Source: Nocardioides ferulae
Lineage (GTDB): Bacteria > Actinomycetota > Actinomycetes > Propionibacteriales > Nocardioidaceae
Assembly: GCF_003660455.1 (NCBI RefSeq)
Contig: NZ_QZVR01000004.1
Coordinates: 124,001 to 188,000 of the forward strand
Reading direction: 5' to 3'
Length of the DNA: 64,000 nt
The notes below the pieces were generated by a model. That model worked only from the letters and a program-made list of their open reading frames with translations, ran no database searches and was not told the origin of the DNA. Of this stretch, positions 1 to 8,110 are shown piece after piece. Made by a program: the position numbers and the translations under genes. Every line of letters starts with the position of its first letter. Position 1 is the stretch's first letter.

Positions 1-2
1 GC

Positions 3-581
3 GAGGTGCGCACATTCGCCGCGGCCGACTGCGGCTTCGGCTATCGCACCAGCCGCTTCAAGGCCGACCCCGGCCGGCACGTCGTGCTCGGCGTGACCTT
101 CCAGCTGCGTCAGGGCGACATGTCCGAGCCGGTGCGGTACGCCGAACTGGCGCGGACGCTCGGCGTCGAGCCTGGCCAGCGCGCCCCCCTCGTCGACGTC
201 CGGGCCGCGGTGCTGGGGCTGCGCGCCGGCAAGGGCATGGTGCTCGACGCGGACGACCACGACACCTGGAGCGCGGGCTCGTTCTTCACCAACCCGGTCG
301 TCGACCCCGACGCGGTCCCCGAGGGCGCACCGGCCTGGCCGCAGCCCGACGGCCGGGTCAAGACCAGCGCCGCCTGGCTGATCGAGCACGCCGGCTTCGC
401 CAAGGGTCACGGCACCGAGCGGGTCAGCCTCTCCACCAAGCACACCCTCGCCCTCACCAACCGCGGCACCGGCACCACCGCCGACCTCCTCGCCCTGGCC
501 CGCGAGGTCCGCGACGGAGTCGAGGCCCGCTTCGGCATCCGCCTGGTCAACGAGCCGGTCCTGGTGGGCTGCGATCTCTGA
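3..581 (+). CDS. murB: UDP-N-acetylmuramate dehydrogenase (MurB), 3' part
   Basis: C-terminal 192 residues of MurB; the gene starts upstream of the window and the reading frame is open from base 3. MurB is the cytoplasmic FAD/NADPH enzyme that reduces UDP-GlcNAc-enolpyruvate to UDP-MurNAc in peptidoglycan precursor synthesis. The visible part holds the family's GSFFTNP motif, whose Ser is the proton donor in characterised MurB, followed by [13 protein letters not shown] and a closing segment rich in conserved hydrophobics. No catalytic residue is missing in what is visible. The 3' end is followed by about 820 nt without a gene. Confidence 0.93.
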   Translation, partial: EVRTFAAADCGFGYRTSRFKADPGRHVVLGVTFQLRQGDMSEPVRYAELARTLGVEPGQRAPLVDVRAAVLGLRAGKGMVLDADDHDTWSAGSFFTNPVVDPDAVPEGAPAWPQPDGRVKTSAAWLIEHAGFAKGHGTERVSLSTKHTLALTNRGTGTTADLLALAREVRDGVEARFGIRLVNEPVLVGCDL

Positions 582-655
582 CTCGGGTTGGTGTGGCCGC
601 CGCTGCGCCGGGATGTCTCGGAGCTGGTCTGTCTGCGGGGTTGGTGGTGCTTCGC

Positions 656-707
656 TGACCTGCCGCTCGTGGTTGGCGTTCACCCGGTGACCTGTCGCTC
701 GTGGTGG
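656..707. repeat. Imperfect direct repeat, two copies about 32 bp apart
   Basis: The unit TGACCTGCCGCTCGTGGT at 656-673 recurs as TGACCTGTCGCTCGTGGT at 688-705. No protein-coding signal covers it. Short dispersed repeats of this kind are common in Nocardioides-like intergenic DNA; that comparison is from general knowledge. Confidence 0.6.
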
Positions 708-1268
708 GTGGGTCCGCCGCTGCCCGGGTCAGCTGCGCCGGAGGGGCCCGCTCGGCCAAACCACCCGCTCCGCTCGTTCCTCACGGAGCGGGGCCAGGCC
801 CATCCACGGCCTCGGGGCCCCTCCGGCTCCGCCGCCCCACCCCGCGCCGGGCTCACCGACCCCGGGAGGAGAGGAGTTTGCGGCTGCGCCGCATGACCCA
901 ACCGGCCGTGACCCGCGACGTCAGGCGACCCCGGACCAGCGGAGAACACCCCGCGTCATCAGGTGTCGGGGTTGATCGGGCCGCGACCTCGCCGACCCGT
1001 CCGGCATTCCCGGAGGAGCGAAGCGGGGGAGGGAATGGCTGACGGGTCGGGGCACGCCCAGACCACGGTGACGTGCCCACCCACGGTGACCAACAGAGGG
1101 TTGGTCTGAAGCCCAGCCACAGGCAGCCGTCAGAGGCCCGCCCCACCCACCAGCCACGGGGCCCTCGACCCAGACGCATGTCACCCGCCCACCTTCCGGT
1201 AGGTGGGGCCGGTCCATGACGGCATCGTCCCTGTCGGCCCGGGAGCGCGAGCGACGCAGACCCCCACC

Positions 1269-1313
1269 CCACCCACCACAGACCCACCCACCACAGACCC
1301 ACCCACCACAGAA
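1269..1313. repeat. 15-bp tandem repeat, three copies
   Basis: The unit CCACCCACCACAGAC occurs at 1269-1283 and 1284-1298, and with one change at 1299-1313; a partial fourth copy (CCACCC) follows. It is pure tandem DNA without spacers, so it is not a CRISPR array. Confidence 0.85.
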
Positions 1314-1403
1314 CCACCCGACCCCACAGGTCAGGCAGACCACGAAGCCCCGCGCAGCGGACACCCCGCCGCGCAGCGGCAGCCACACCGACCCCGAGCG
1401 ACC

Positions 1404-2423
1404 TCAGGCCGGCGGAGCCGCTGCCCAGGTGTCGATGTCGCGGAGGATCTCGGCCTTGGTCGAGTCGGGGGCGCGCGAGCCGCGCACCGACATCCGGGCG
1501 AGCTCGGCGAGCTGTGTGTCGGTGAGGTCGTGGGCGGCGCGCATCGTGGCGTACTGCCCGGCCAGGCGCGAGCCGAACAGCAGCGGGTCGTCGGCGCCGA
1601 GCGCGACCGTCGCGCCCGCGGCCAGCAGGCTCGGCAGCGGCACCGAGGTCAGGTCGGAGTAGACGCCGAGGGCGACGTTGGAGACAGGGCAGACCTCGAG
1701 CACGACACCCTCCCGCACGACCCGCTCGAGGACGCGCGGGTCCTCGCCGGACCGGACGCCGTGGCCGAGTCGGTCGGGGTGCAGCGAGTCGAGGCAGGTC
1801 GTGACGTGCTCGGGTCCGCGCAGCTCACCGCCGTGCGGCACCAGCGCCAGGCCGGCCCGCTCGGCGATCCGGAAGGCCGGGCCGAAGTCGGTGGTGGTGC
1901 CGCGCCGCTCGTCGTTGGAGAGGCCGAAGCCGACCACGCCGCGGCCGGCGTACTGCGCCGCCAGACGGGCGAGGGTGCGGGCGTCGAGCGGATGCCTGGT
2001 GCGGTTGGCGGCGATCACCACCGCCATGCCGAGCCCGGTCAGGCGGCCGGCGTCGGCCACGGCGTCGAGCACCAGGTCGGTGAACGCGGTGATGTTGCCG
2101 AACCGGGCGGCGTAGCCGCTGGGGTCGACCTGGATCTCCAGCCAGCGCCCGCCGTCGCGGACGTCGTCCTCCGCGGCCTCGCGGACCAGCCGGCGGACGT
2201 CGTCCTCGGTGCGCAGCACCGACCGGGCGACGTCGTAGAGCCGCTGGAAGCGGAACCAGCCCTTCTCGTCCGCCGCCGACAGCTGTGGCGGCCACTCGGA
2301 GACCAGCTGGTCGGGCAGCACGATCCCGTCGCGCTCCGCGAGCTCCAACAGCGTCTGGTGACGCATCGAGCCCGTGAAGTGCAGGTGCAGGTGCGCCTTG
2401 GGCAGCCGGTGGAGGTCGCGCAT
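1404..2423 (-). CDS. Adenosine deaminase family protein
   Basis: 339-residue TIM-barrel aminohydrolase of the adenosine deaminase family, a cytoplasmic purine-salvage enzyme. Metal and catalytic residues are in order: H13 and H15 (HLHLH), H197 and E200 in HGGE (usually HAGE), H221 in LGHG, and D278/D279 in ADDP. The residue after the HxH motif that is Asp in classical ADA (HLDG, contacts the ribose 5'-OH) is Thr17 here (HFTGS), so nucleoside preference may differ. The ATG at 2423 begins right at the conserved PKAHLHLH segment. It lies 8 nt downstream of the aminotransferase stop and is probably co-transcribed with it. Family assignment is firm; adenosine as substrate is inferred. Confidence 0.85.
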   Translation of the reverse strand: MRDLHRLPKAHLHLHFTGSMRHQTLLELAERDGIVLPDQLVSEWPPQLSAADEKGWFRFQRLYDVARSVLRTEDDVRRLVREAAEDDVRDGGRWLEIQVDPSGYAARFGNITAFTDLVLDAVADAGRLTGLGMAVVIAANRTRHPLDARTLARLAAQYAGRGVVGFGLSNDERRGTTTDFGPAFRIAERAGLALVPHGGELRGPEHVTTCLDSLHPDRLGHGVRSGEDPRVLERVVREGVVLEVCPVSNVALGVYSDLTSVPLPSLLAAGATVALGADDPLLFGSRLAGQYATMRAAHDLTDTQLAELARMSVRGSRAPDSTKAEILRDIDTWAAAPPA

Positions 2424-2431
2424 CGAGGAGG

Positions 2432-3712
2432 TCAGCCGAGCAGCTTCTCCGCTGCGGCCAGCCGCACGCACGTCGCGACCGCCTCCATCGCGCCGGTGAC
2501 CTCGGCCAGCGTCGGGAACGAGGGGGCCAGCCGGATGTTCGTGTCGTCGGGGTCGTTGCGATAGGGGTACGCCGAGCCGGCCGGCGTGAGCGCGACCCCG
2601 GCGGCCTTGGCGAGCTCGATCACGCGGGTGGCGGTGCCGGGCAGCACGTCGAGGCTGACGAAGTAGCCGCCGTGCGGCCGGGTCCACTCGGCGATGCCGA
2701 GCCCGTCCAGGCGCTCGGCGAGGATCCGCTCGACCTCGGCGAACTTGGGCGCGAGCAGGTCGCGGTGCTTGGCCATGTGGTCGCGCACGCCCTGCGCGCT
2801 GCCGAAGAACTCCAGGTGCCGCAGCTGGTTGACCTTGTCGGGGCCGATGGAGCCGAGGCCGAGGTTGTCGTGGAACCACGCGACGGTCTCGCGTGAGCCG
2901 CCGACGAAGGCGACGCCGGCCCCGGCGTAGGTGATCTTCGAGGTGGAGGCGAAGACCACGGGCCGGTGCGGGTGCCCGGCCACCGCGGCGAGCGAGACGA
3001 TGTCGGCGCTCTTGGTCTCCTCCGCCGAGAGGTGGTGCAGGGCGTAGGCGTTGTCCCAGAAGATCTTGAAGTCGGCGGCGGCGGTCGGCATCGACGCTAG
3101 CCGCTCGGCGACCTCCTGGGACGTCACCTGGCCCGTGGGGTTCGCATAGGTCGGCACCAGCCACATGCCCTTGACGGTCGGGTCGTCGACGACGAGCGCG
3201 GCCACGGCGTCGACGTCGGGGCCGTGCTCGGTCATCGGCACCGGCAGCATCTCGATGCCGAACCACTCCAACAGTGCGAAGTGGCGGTCGTAGCCCGGCG
3301 TCGGGCACACGAAGCGGACCTTCTCCTCCCGGCCCCAGGGCCGCTCGGAGTCCACGCCGCCGCGTAGCCAGAGGTAGGTCAGGGTGTCCTTCATCAGTGT
3401 GAGGCTGGAGTTGCCCTGCGCCGAGAGCTGGTCGACGTCGAGGCCCAGCAGCTCGGCGAACATCTCGCGCAGGCCGAGGACGCCGGCCAGCCCGCCGTAG
3501 TTGCGGGTGTCGACCCCGTCGGACGTGGTGGTCGTCGTCGGCAGCCGCAGCAGCCCGTCGGCGAGGTCCAGTTGCTCGGCCGACGGCTTGCCGCGGGTCA
3601 GGTCGAGCTTGAGGCCGGAGGCGACGAGCGCGTCGTACGCCTCCTGCTGCTCGGCACGGAAGGACTCCAGGTCGGCCCGGGACCGACCGGGCAGGGGCTG
3701 CGGCTCACTCAC
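2432..3712 (-). CDS. Aspartate aminotransferase, type Ic (AspT/AspB-like)
   Basis: 426-residue PLP enzyme matching the actinobacterial type Ic aspartate aminotransferases (family typified by Corynebacterium glutamicum AspT; about 430 aa). The PLP lysine is K259 in STSKITYAGAG; other fold markers are the NYGGLAGVLGLRE segment near residue 71 and WLVPTYANPTGQ near 184-195. Expected reaction: aspartate + 2-oxoglutarate to oxaloacetate + glutamate. It is the first gene of a minus-strand pair with the adenosine deaminase gene. The ATG at 3712 gives MSEPQPLPGRSRADLE, a sensible N-terminus. Confidence 0.9.
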   Translation of the reverse strand: MSEPQPLPGRSRADLESFRAEQQEAYDALVASGLKLDLTRGKPSAEQLDLADGLLRLPTTTTTSDGVDTRNYGGLAGVLGLREMFAELLGLDVDQLSAQGNSSLTLMKDTLTYLWLRGGVDSERPWGREEKVRFVCPTPGYDRHFALLEWFGIEMLPVPMTEHGPDVDAVAALVVDDPTVKGMWLVPTYANPTGQVTSQEVAERLASMPTAAADFKIFWDNAYALHHLSAEETKSADIVSLAAVAGHPHRPVVFASTSKITYAGAGVAFVGGSRETVAWFHDNLGLGSIGPDKVNQLRHLEFFGSAQGVRDHMAKHRDLLAPKFAEVERILAERLDGLGIAEWTRPHGGYFVSLDVLPGTATRVIELAKAAGVALTPAGSAYPYRNDPDDTNIRLAPSFPTLAEVTGAMEAVATCVRLAAAEKLLG

Positions 3713-3804
3713 CCCGCCATCGTAGGGGCGACCCGGTGCGCGGCCCGGCCTGGTGCTCTCCGGTGGTCAGATGCGACCCTCGGGCGCGGTCGCACCGGGG
3801 CGGT

Positions 3805-3833
3805 TTGGTCGGCCGGGGCCGGATGCGTAGACT
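3805..3833 (+). promoter_or_regulatory. Promoter for tRNA-Trp / secE-nusG
   Basis: TTGGTC at 3805-3810, a 17-nt spacer and TAGACT at 3828-3833, matching the actinobacterial -35/-10 (TAnnnT) pattern. Predicted start is near 3840, about 80 nt before the mature tRNA. The same -35 hexamer is used in front of the L10 leader. Confidence 0.6.
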
Positions 3834-3920
3834 CCACGTTTGGTGGTCTCCCACATGCTGAGCCATGCCCTGACTCCCGTGCGATGCGCGAGAGACGAGG
3901 TCGGGCTCGGGGAGCCCCGT

Positions 3921-3993
3921 AGGGCACTAGCTCAACTGGCAGAGCATCGGTCTCCAAAACCGAAGGTTGGGGGTTCAAGTCCCTCGTGCCCTG
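3921..3993 (+). tRNA. tRNA-Trp (CCA)
   Basis: 73-nt cloverleaf. The acceptor stem AGGGCAC (3921-3927) pairs with GTGCCCT (3986-3992), and the discriminator is G3993. The anticodon stem TCGGT/ACCGA encloses loop CTCCAAA with anticodon CCA at 3954-3956. A T-loop GTTCAAGTC is present. The 3' CCA is not fully encoded. A tRNA-Trp directly upstream of secE is the usual actinobacterial arrangement. Confidence 0.97.
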
Positions 3994-4072
3994 CAAGGAC
4001 TGCACGAAGCCAGACGCCGGCGCATCCTGCCGGCGGTGACGACCTGAAGATGACGGGAAGAGGTGACAGGCG

Positions 4073-4312
4073 ATGTCGGAAGGCAGCGCAGTGCGCGGCT
4101 CGCGCGACAAGGGCGGGCGCACCAGCATCCCGACGTTCTACCGTCAGGTGGTCGCCGAGCTGCGCAAGGTCGTCTGGCCGACCCGCGACCAGCTCAGCAC
4201 CTACTTCGTGGTGGTCGTGTTCTTCGTGGTCGTGATGATGGCGATCGTGTCCCTCCTCGACCTGGGCTTCGGAAAGCTCGCCTTCGAGGTCTTCGCCGGC
4301 GACGCCAGCTGA
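4073..4312 (+). CDS. secE: Preprotein translocase subunit SecE
   Basis: 79-residue single-span SecE, the small essential subunit that clamps SecY in the SecYEG channel of the cytoplasmic membrane. The N-terminal half has the conserved amphipathic segment ending in [12 protein letters not shown], followed by one transmembrane helix at about residues 43-66 ([19 protein letters not shown]). The ATG at 4073 is preceded by GAAGAGGTGA at a suitable distance. It lies between tRNA-Trp and nusG, as in most bacteria. Confidence 0.96.
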   Translation: MSEGSAVRGSRDKGGRTSIPTFYRQVVAELRKVVWPTRDQLSTYFVVVVFFVVVMMAIVSLLDLGFGKLAFEVFAGDAS

Positions 4313-4364
4313 CCCAGCGGCAGTCCCCGGCCAGCAACCACCCCCAGCAGTGATGGAGCAGCAG

Positions 4365-5285
4365 GTGTCGCAGCAGCAGGACCCGAACGAGTCGGGCGAG
4401 GCCCTCGAGGCCCTCGCCGATGAAGCCGCCGAGGCCCCCGAGGTGTCTCTCGAGGACGAGTACGGCCAGCCGGACGAGGCGCCCGAGGTCGAGGACCAGC
4501 CGGCCCTCGACACCGAGGTGACCGACGAGGACTCCGACGCCGCTCTCGGGCTCGACGACACCGCCGCCGACGGCGCGACCAGCTCCGGCCTGAGCGCCGC
4601 CGAGGGCGACGAGGGCCCGGACGCCGAGGACGAGGCCGACGAGCCGGCCGACGACGACCCGCTCGAGGCGTTCCGTCGCGAGCTGTGGGCGAAGCCGGGC
4701 GACTGGTTCGTGGTGCACACCTACTCGGGCATGGAGAACCGGGTCAAGCAGAACCTCGAGAACCGCATCATCTCCCTCAACATGGAGGACTACATCCACG
4801 AGATCGTGGTCCCCACCGAGGAGGTCGCGGAGATCAAGAACGGCCAGCGCAAGATGGTCAAGCGCACCGTCCTTCCCGGCTACGTCCTGGTCCGCATGGA
4901 CCTCACCGACGAGTCCTGGGCCGCGGTCCGGCACACCCCTTCGGTGACCGGATTCGTCGGGCACAGCCACCAGCCGGTGCCGCTGAGCATGGCCGAGGTC
5001 GAGAGCATGCTCGCGCCGGCGGTCGTGGCCCGGGCCGAGGCGGAGGCGGTCGCCGCCGGCACGGCCGCTCCTGCCTCCTCCGGCGGCGCCCCGGCGAAGA
5101 AGCCGATCGAGGTCGCCGACTTCTCCGTCTCCGACTCGGTGATGGTCGTCGACGGGCCGTTCGCCACCCTGCACGCGACGATCACCGAGATCAACGCCGA
5201 GGCCCAGCGGGTCAAGGCGCTGGTCGAGATCTTCGGCCGCGAGACCCCGGTCGAGCTGAGCTTCTCCCAGATCCAGCGCGTCTGA
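4365..5285 (+). CDS. nusG: Transcription termination/antitermination protein NusG
   Basis: About 306 residues. An acidic, low-complexity N-terminal extension of about 105 residues precedes the NGN domain (from [13 protein letters not shown] to [10 protein letters not shown]), then an Ala-rich linker and the KOW domain (from [14 protein letters not shown] to the end). NusG binds the RNA polymerase clamp and links it to Rho or the ribosome. Three starts are possible: GTG 4350, ATG 4353 and GTG 4365. I chose 4365 because GGAG at 4355-4358 sits 6 nt upstream of it and the other two lack a Shine-Dalgarno. The acidic extension is typical of actinobacterial NusG. A hairpin follows the stop codon. 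Confidence 0.94.
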   Translation: MSQQQDPNESGEALEALADEAAEAPEVSLEDEYGQPDEAPEVEDQPALDTEVTDEDSDAALGLDDTAADGATSSGLSAAEGDEGPDAEDEADEPADDDPLEAFRRELWAKPGDWFVVHTYSGMENRVKQNLENRIISLNMEDYIHEIVVPTEEVAEIKNGQRKMVKRTVLPGYVLVRMDLTDESWAAVRHTPSVTGFVGHSHQPVPLSMAEVESMLAPAVVARAEAEAVAAGTAAPASSGGAPAKKPIEVADFSVSDSVMVVDGPFATLHATITEINAEAQRVKALVEIFGRETPVELSFSQIQRV

Positions 5286-5305
5286 CCCGCGAGCTCGCTC
5301 GCGGG
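5286..5305 (+). terminator. Hairpin directly after nusG
   Basis: CCCGCGAG-ctcg-CTCGCGGG begins with the first base after the nusG stop. No U-tract follows, as is usual in high-GC actinobacteria. It could terminate or attenuate the secE-nusG transcript ahead of rplK. Confidence 0.45.
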
Positions 5306-5552
5306 GCAGACGCGCTGGGATCGAGCGAGCGCCGCGACGGAGGAGCGAAGTCGCGACGCGCGTGCCGAGATCCACGACATCGCTCGACGGGACGCACCGG
5401 CCGAGACGGGCGCTCACCCTCAGGTCCGCCGGACCCCCGGATTTCCCAACACCCCGCAGCAACCCGCACAATAGTGCGGTTGTTCAGCAACTCAGGTGGC
5501 AGAGGGCGTTGCCCGCCCTCGTCATGACCACGGAACAGAAAGAGACAGCGAG
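5306..5552 (+). promoter_or_regulatory. rplK upstream region with small hairpin
   Basis: Non-coding leader of the L11 operon. It holds a GC-rich inverted repeat (CGCGAC/GTCGCG around 5332-5356) and a perfect six-pair hairpin CCGCAC-AATA-GTGCGG at 5464-5479, about 75 nt before rplK. In many bacteria ribosomal protein L1 represses its own operon by binding the L11 leader; whether this hairpin is that site is a guess. I see no convincing -35/-10 pair. Confidence 0.35.
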
Positions 5553-5981
5553 ATGCCTCCCAAGAAGAAGATCGCCGCGCTGGTCAAGGTGCAGCTGCAG
5601 GCCGGCGCTGCGACCCCGGCCCCCCCGGTCGGTACCGCCCTCGGTCCGCACGGCGTCAACATCATGGACTTCTGCAAGGCCTACAACGCCCAGACCGAGT
5701 CCATGCGCGGCAACGTCGTCCCCGTCGAGATCACCATCTACGAGGACCGTTCGTTCACGTTCGTCACCAAGACCCCGCCGGCCGCCGAGCTGATCAAGAA
5801 GGCCGCCGGCGTGGCGAAGGGCTCGGGCGTCCCGCAGCGCGACAAGGTCGGCAAGCTCACCAAGGACCAGATCCGTGAGATCGCCCAGACCAAGCTGCCC
5901 GACCTCAACGCCAACGACATCGACGCGGCCATGAAGATCGTCGAGGGCACCGCCCGCTCGATGGGCGTCACGACCGACTGA
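5553..5981 (+). CDS. rplK: 50S ribosomal protein L11
   Basis: 142-residue L11 of the GTPase-associated centre of the 50S subunit, the thiostrepton-binding region together with 23S rRNA. The N-terminal domain carries the conserved stretches [20 protein letters not shown] and [12 protein letters not shown]. The C-terminal rRNA-binding domain runs from about residue 70. The ATG at 5553 is preceded by AGAGACAGCG and begins [13 protein letters not shown], as in relatives. It is first in the L11-L1 operon. Confidence 0.98.
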   Translation: MPPKKKIAALVKVQLQAGAATPAPPVGTALGPHGVNIMDFCKAYNAQTESMRGNVVPVEITIYEDRSFTFVTKTPPAAELIKKAAGVAKGSGVPQRDKVGKLTKDQIREIAQTKLPDLNANDIDAAMKIVEGTARSMGVTTD

Positions 5982-6121
5982 TCGATCGACCACGTCCGCG
6001 TGGTCCCGGGGCCGCACGCCCCAGACACCGACCGGCCGGGGAGCCATCCTCTCCGGACCATCCTTCGTGGCAGGGCCGCGCTGGCCCACCGAGACCACAC
6101 CTGGAAGAAAGAGACCCAGAC

Positions 6122-6841
6122 ATGCAGCGCAGCAAGACCTACCGCGCAGCGGCCGAGAGCTTCGACAAGGACGAGCTCTACTCGCCGCTCGCCGCGATCA
6201 AGATCGCCAAGACCGCCAGCAAGAAGAAGTTCGACGAGACCCTCGACGTGGTCATGCGCCTGGGCGTCGACCCGCGCAAGGCCGACCAGATGGTCCGCGG
6301 CACCGTCAACCTGCCGCACGGCACCGGCAAGACCGCCCGCGTCCTGGTCTTCGCCAACGCCGAGAAGGCCGAGGCCGCCCGTGAGGCTGGTGCCGACGTC
6401 GTCGGCGGCGACGAGCTGATCGAGAAGGTGGCCGGCGGCTGGCTCGACTTCGACGCCGTCGTGGCGACGCCCGACATGATGGGCAAGGTCGGCCGCCTCG
6501 GTCGCGTGCTCGGCCCGCGCGGCCTGATGCCGAACCCGAAGACCGGCACGGTCACCCCCGACGTGGCCAAGGCCGTGAGCGACATCAAGGGCGGAAAGAT
6601 CGAGTTCCGCGTCGACCGCCACGCCAACCTGCACTTCATCATCGGCAAGGCCTCGTTCTCCGAGGTCCAGCTCGCGGAGAACTACGCAGCCGCCCTCGAG
6701 GAGGTGCTGCGTCTCAAGCCGGCCAGCTCCAAGGGCCGCTACCTGAAGAAGGTCACCTTCTCCACGACCATGGGCCCCGGCATCCAGGTCGACCCCAACC
6801 GCGTGCGCAACGTGGCCGAGGAGGAGGAAGGTCAGGCCTGA
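6122..6841 (+). CDS. rplA: 50S ribosomal protein L1
   Basis: 239-residue L1, the mobile L1-stalk protein involved in E-site tRNA release and, in many bacteria, translational repressor of the L11 operon. Conserved family stretches are [12 protein letters not shown], the central [19 protein letters not shown] and [20 protein letters not shown]. The ATG at 6122 follows GAAAGAGACC. It lies 140 nt downstream of rplK; two hairpins follow the stop. Confidence 0.98.
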   Translation: MQRSKTYRAAAESFDKDELYSPLAAIKIAKTASKKKFDETLDVVMRLGVDPRKADQMVRGTVNLPHGTGKTARVLVFANAEKAEAAREAGADVVGGDELIEKVAGGWLDFDAVVATPDMMGKVGRLGRVLGPRGLMPNPKTGTVTPDVAKAVSDIKGGKIEFRVDRHANLHFIIGKASFSEVQLAENYAAALEEVLRLKPASSKGRYLKKVTFSTTMGPGIQVDPNRVRNVAEEEEGQA

Positions 6842-6865
6842 TCGCAGCCGCGTAGCGGATGCGAT
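6841..6865 (+). terminator. Hairpin overlapping the rplA stop codon
   Basis: ATCGCA-g-CCGC with GCGG-a-TGCGAT, loop GTA, beginning at the last base of the rplA stop. The ten pairs are interrupted by one mismatch. It is probably a minor terminator or 3'-end protector; the stronger hairpin is at 6961-6993. Confidence 0.4.
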
Positions 6866-6869
6866 CATC

Positions 6870-6930
6870 GGTGGTCGAGCAGCGACCGCGACCGAGCCTG
6901 CGAGGTCGGTGCGGAGCGTGTCGAGACCGA
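6870..6930. repeat. REP-like intergenic palindromic element
   Basis: Starts GGTGGTCGAGCAGCGACC and ends GGAGCGTGTCGAGACC, so the outer arms are imperfectly complementary (GGT.GTCGA with TCGAGACC). This is the widespread actinobacterial intergenic palindrome that I recognise from memory. Copy number cannot be checked here; it is the only clear copy in the window. Confidence 0.5.
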
Positions 6931-6960
6931 ACTGGCTTCCGGCTCTCCTGACGCCGACGT

Positions 6961-6993
6961 ACGACGCCCCGGTCCCACGGACCGGGGCGTCGT
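6961..6993 (+). terminator. Strong terminator after rplK-rplA
   Basis: A perfect 15-bp stem, ACGACGCCCCGGTCC / GGACCGGGGCGTCGT, with a CAC loop. There is no U-tract, as usual in high-GC actinobacteria. It separates the L11-L1 transcript from the lipoprotein gene. Confidence 0.75.
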
Positions 6994-7054
6994 CGTGCGT
7001 GTGCGACTCCGGCGTTCTCCTGCGCTCCCGGCCCGAGTGCGCGAAGGTGAACCG

Positions 7055-7849
7055 GTGAGCAGGGGTCTCGGGATGCGACGACGGGTGGCCGCCCCAGCGG
7101 CGATGGCCGCCATGACGGCCCTGCTCGCCGTGGGCGGGTGTACCGGCGACGAGGCCGATCCGGCTGCGGCGGCGGGCCCGCCGGTCCTGCCGACGTACCG
7201 GCCGGTCGACCTGGTGTCCCGGCTGGACGCCGCGATGTCGGAGGCCGGCAGCGTCCGCTACGAGGTCGAGCTGTCCGACGGCCGCACCGCCAGCGGCGAG
7301 GCCGACCTGACGGTGGCCACCGGCCGTCGGCTGCGCACCTCGGCCCTGGAGCCGCCGGCGGAGTACGTCGCCACCGGGCGCACCACGTGCGTCAGCCGGT
7401 CGGTGGTGACCGCTCTCATCGAGAGCGCGAGCAGGGGGCTGCGGACCCCGGAGTCCGACCTGCCGTGGAACTGCGTGCACGACCGGGGCTCGGTCTACGC
7501 CGTGCTGCTGCGCAACGCCCTGCAGATCTACGACCCGGTCGTGGTCGTCTCGGGTCTCGACCCGCTCCAGGAGCTCACGCATGTCGGTGCCGAGGAGGTC
7601 GACGGCGTCTGGCTGCAGCACCTGCGCGTCGCGACCTCGTGGCAGCTGGAGTTCCGGCGCGCCGACCTCTGGGTCGACGAGGCCGGGCTGCCGGTGCGGC
7701 TGGAGTGGGCACTCGACGACGAGGTGAGCGCCGTCGCCGACTTCGAGGGGTGGGGCGAGCCGGTCGACCTGACCGTGCCGCCGCCGTCGCAGCGCACGGA
7801 GCACGAACCGGTGCGGGTGCCGGTGCGCGTCGGCAGCATGCGCCCCTAG
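7055..7849 (+). CDS. Putative lipoprotein between rplA and rplJ (LppX/LolA-fold-like)
   Basis: 264-residue exported lipoprotein. The start at GTG 7055 is preceded by GAAGGTGA at 5 nt. The N-terminus has basic residues, a hydrophobic core and lipobox LLAVGGC, with the Cys about residue 29. The remainder (PVDLVSRLDAAMSEAGSVRYEVEL onward) looks like the beta-rich sheet of LppX/LprG or LolA-like lipid-binding lipoproteins, but no signature motif proves this. A lipoprotein at this position between rplA and rplJ is also known in Streptomyces. It has its own terminator upstream (6961-6993) and the L10 leader downstream. Function unknown; a role in envelope lipid handling is inference. Confidence 0.8.
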   Translation: MSRGLGMRRRVAAPAAMAAMTALLAVGGCTGDEADPAAAAGPPVLPTYRPVDLVSRLDAAMSEAGSVRYEVELSDGRTASGEADLTVATGRRLRTSALEPPAEYVATGRTTCVSRSVVTALIESASRGLRTPESDLPWNCVHDRGSVYAVLLRNALQIYDPVVVVSGLDPLQELTHVGAEEVDGVWLQHLRVATSWQLEFRRADLWVDEAGLPVRLEWALDDEVSAVADFEGWGEPVDLTVPPPSQRTEHEPVRVPVRVGSMRP

Positions 7850-7877
7850 GTCGGGTCCCCCGAGTCTCGGCCGGGAT

Positions 7878-7907
7878 TTGGTCTCCACCGCCGACCGCCC
7901 GTACAGT
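7878..7907 (+). promoter_or_regulatory. Promoter of the rplJ-rplL operon
   Basis: TTGGTC at 7878-7883, an 18-nt spacer and TACAGT at 7902-7907. Transcription would start near 7914, leaving a leader of about 200 nt before rplJ. Confidence 0.6.
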
Positions 7908-7913
7908 TTCGCC

Positions 7914-8090
7914 TCGAAACCAGAGACCGCCGGTTGTCGCCTCGCATCAGCGTCGCGACCGAAGGTCCCGCGAGAGCGGGCGGCCAGCGCAGGTGAGGAG
8001 CACGATCCCAGCGGTGTGAGCCGTGCGGAGTCCACGCCCCGAGCCTGTGCTCGGGGCGTCCGTCATTTCGCGGGGTCGGTGCGGTGGTCT
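7914..8090 (+). ncRNA. Ribosomal protein L10 leader (autoregulatory)
   Basis: Long structured 5' leader of rplJL. The segments AGACCGCCGGTTGTC (7922-7936) and GCGCAGGTGAGGAGCACG (7987-8004) match what I remember of the actinobacterial L10 leader, in which L10(L12)n binds a kink-turn-containing fold to repress its own synthesis. A perfect 11-bp hairpin, ACGCCCCGAGC-ctgt-GCTCGGGGCGT, closes it at 8034-8059 and could act as an attenuator. A covariance search with the Rfam L10-leader model would settle it. Confidence 0.65.
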
Positions 8091-8110
8091 CCCAGTCCGG
8101 AAGGAGACCC

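Larger units (their letters stand above)
582..1403. other. Non-coding stretch with short repeats
   Basis: About 820 nt between murB (+) and the adenosine deaminase stop codon (-). Frames open here on both strands have biased, repetitive composition (Trp/Val/Gly or Pro/Thr/His runs) and no recognisable domain, so I call no gene. It holds a direct repeat (656-707), an inverted repeat of CCGCTCCG/CGGAGCGG near 768-795 that could end the murB transcript, and a three-copy 15-bp tandem repeat (1269-1313). Confidence 0.7.

Noticed and set aside
1269..1313. Possible CRISPR-like repeat array
   Set aside because: Units are directly abutting with no spacers and no cas genes are present.
853..1386. Trp/Gly-rich frames on the minus strand near the 15-bp tandem repeat
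   Set aside because: The repeated WVGLWWVGLW-type peptide is only the translation of the tandem DNA repeat; no ribosome-binding site or domain.
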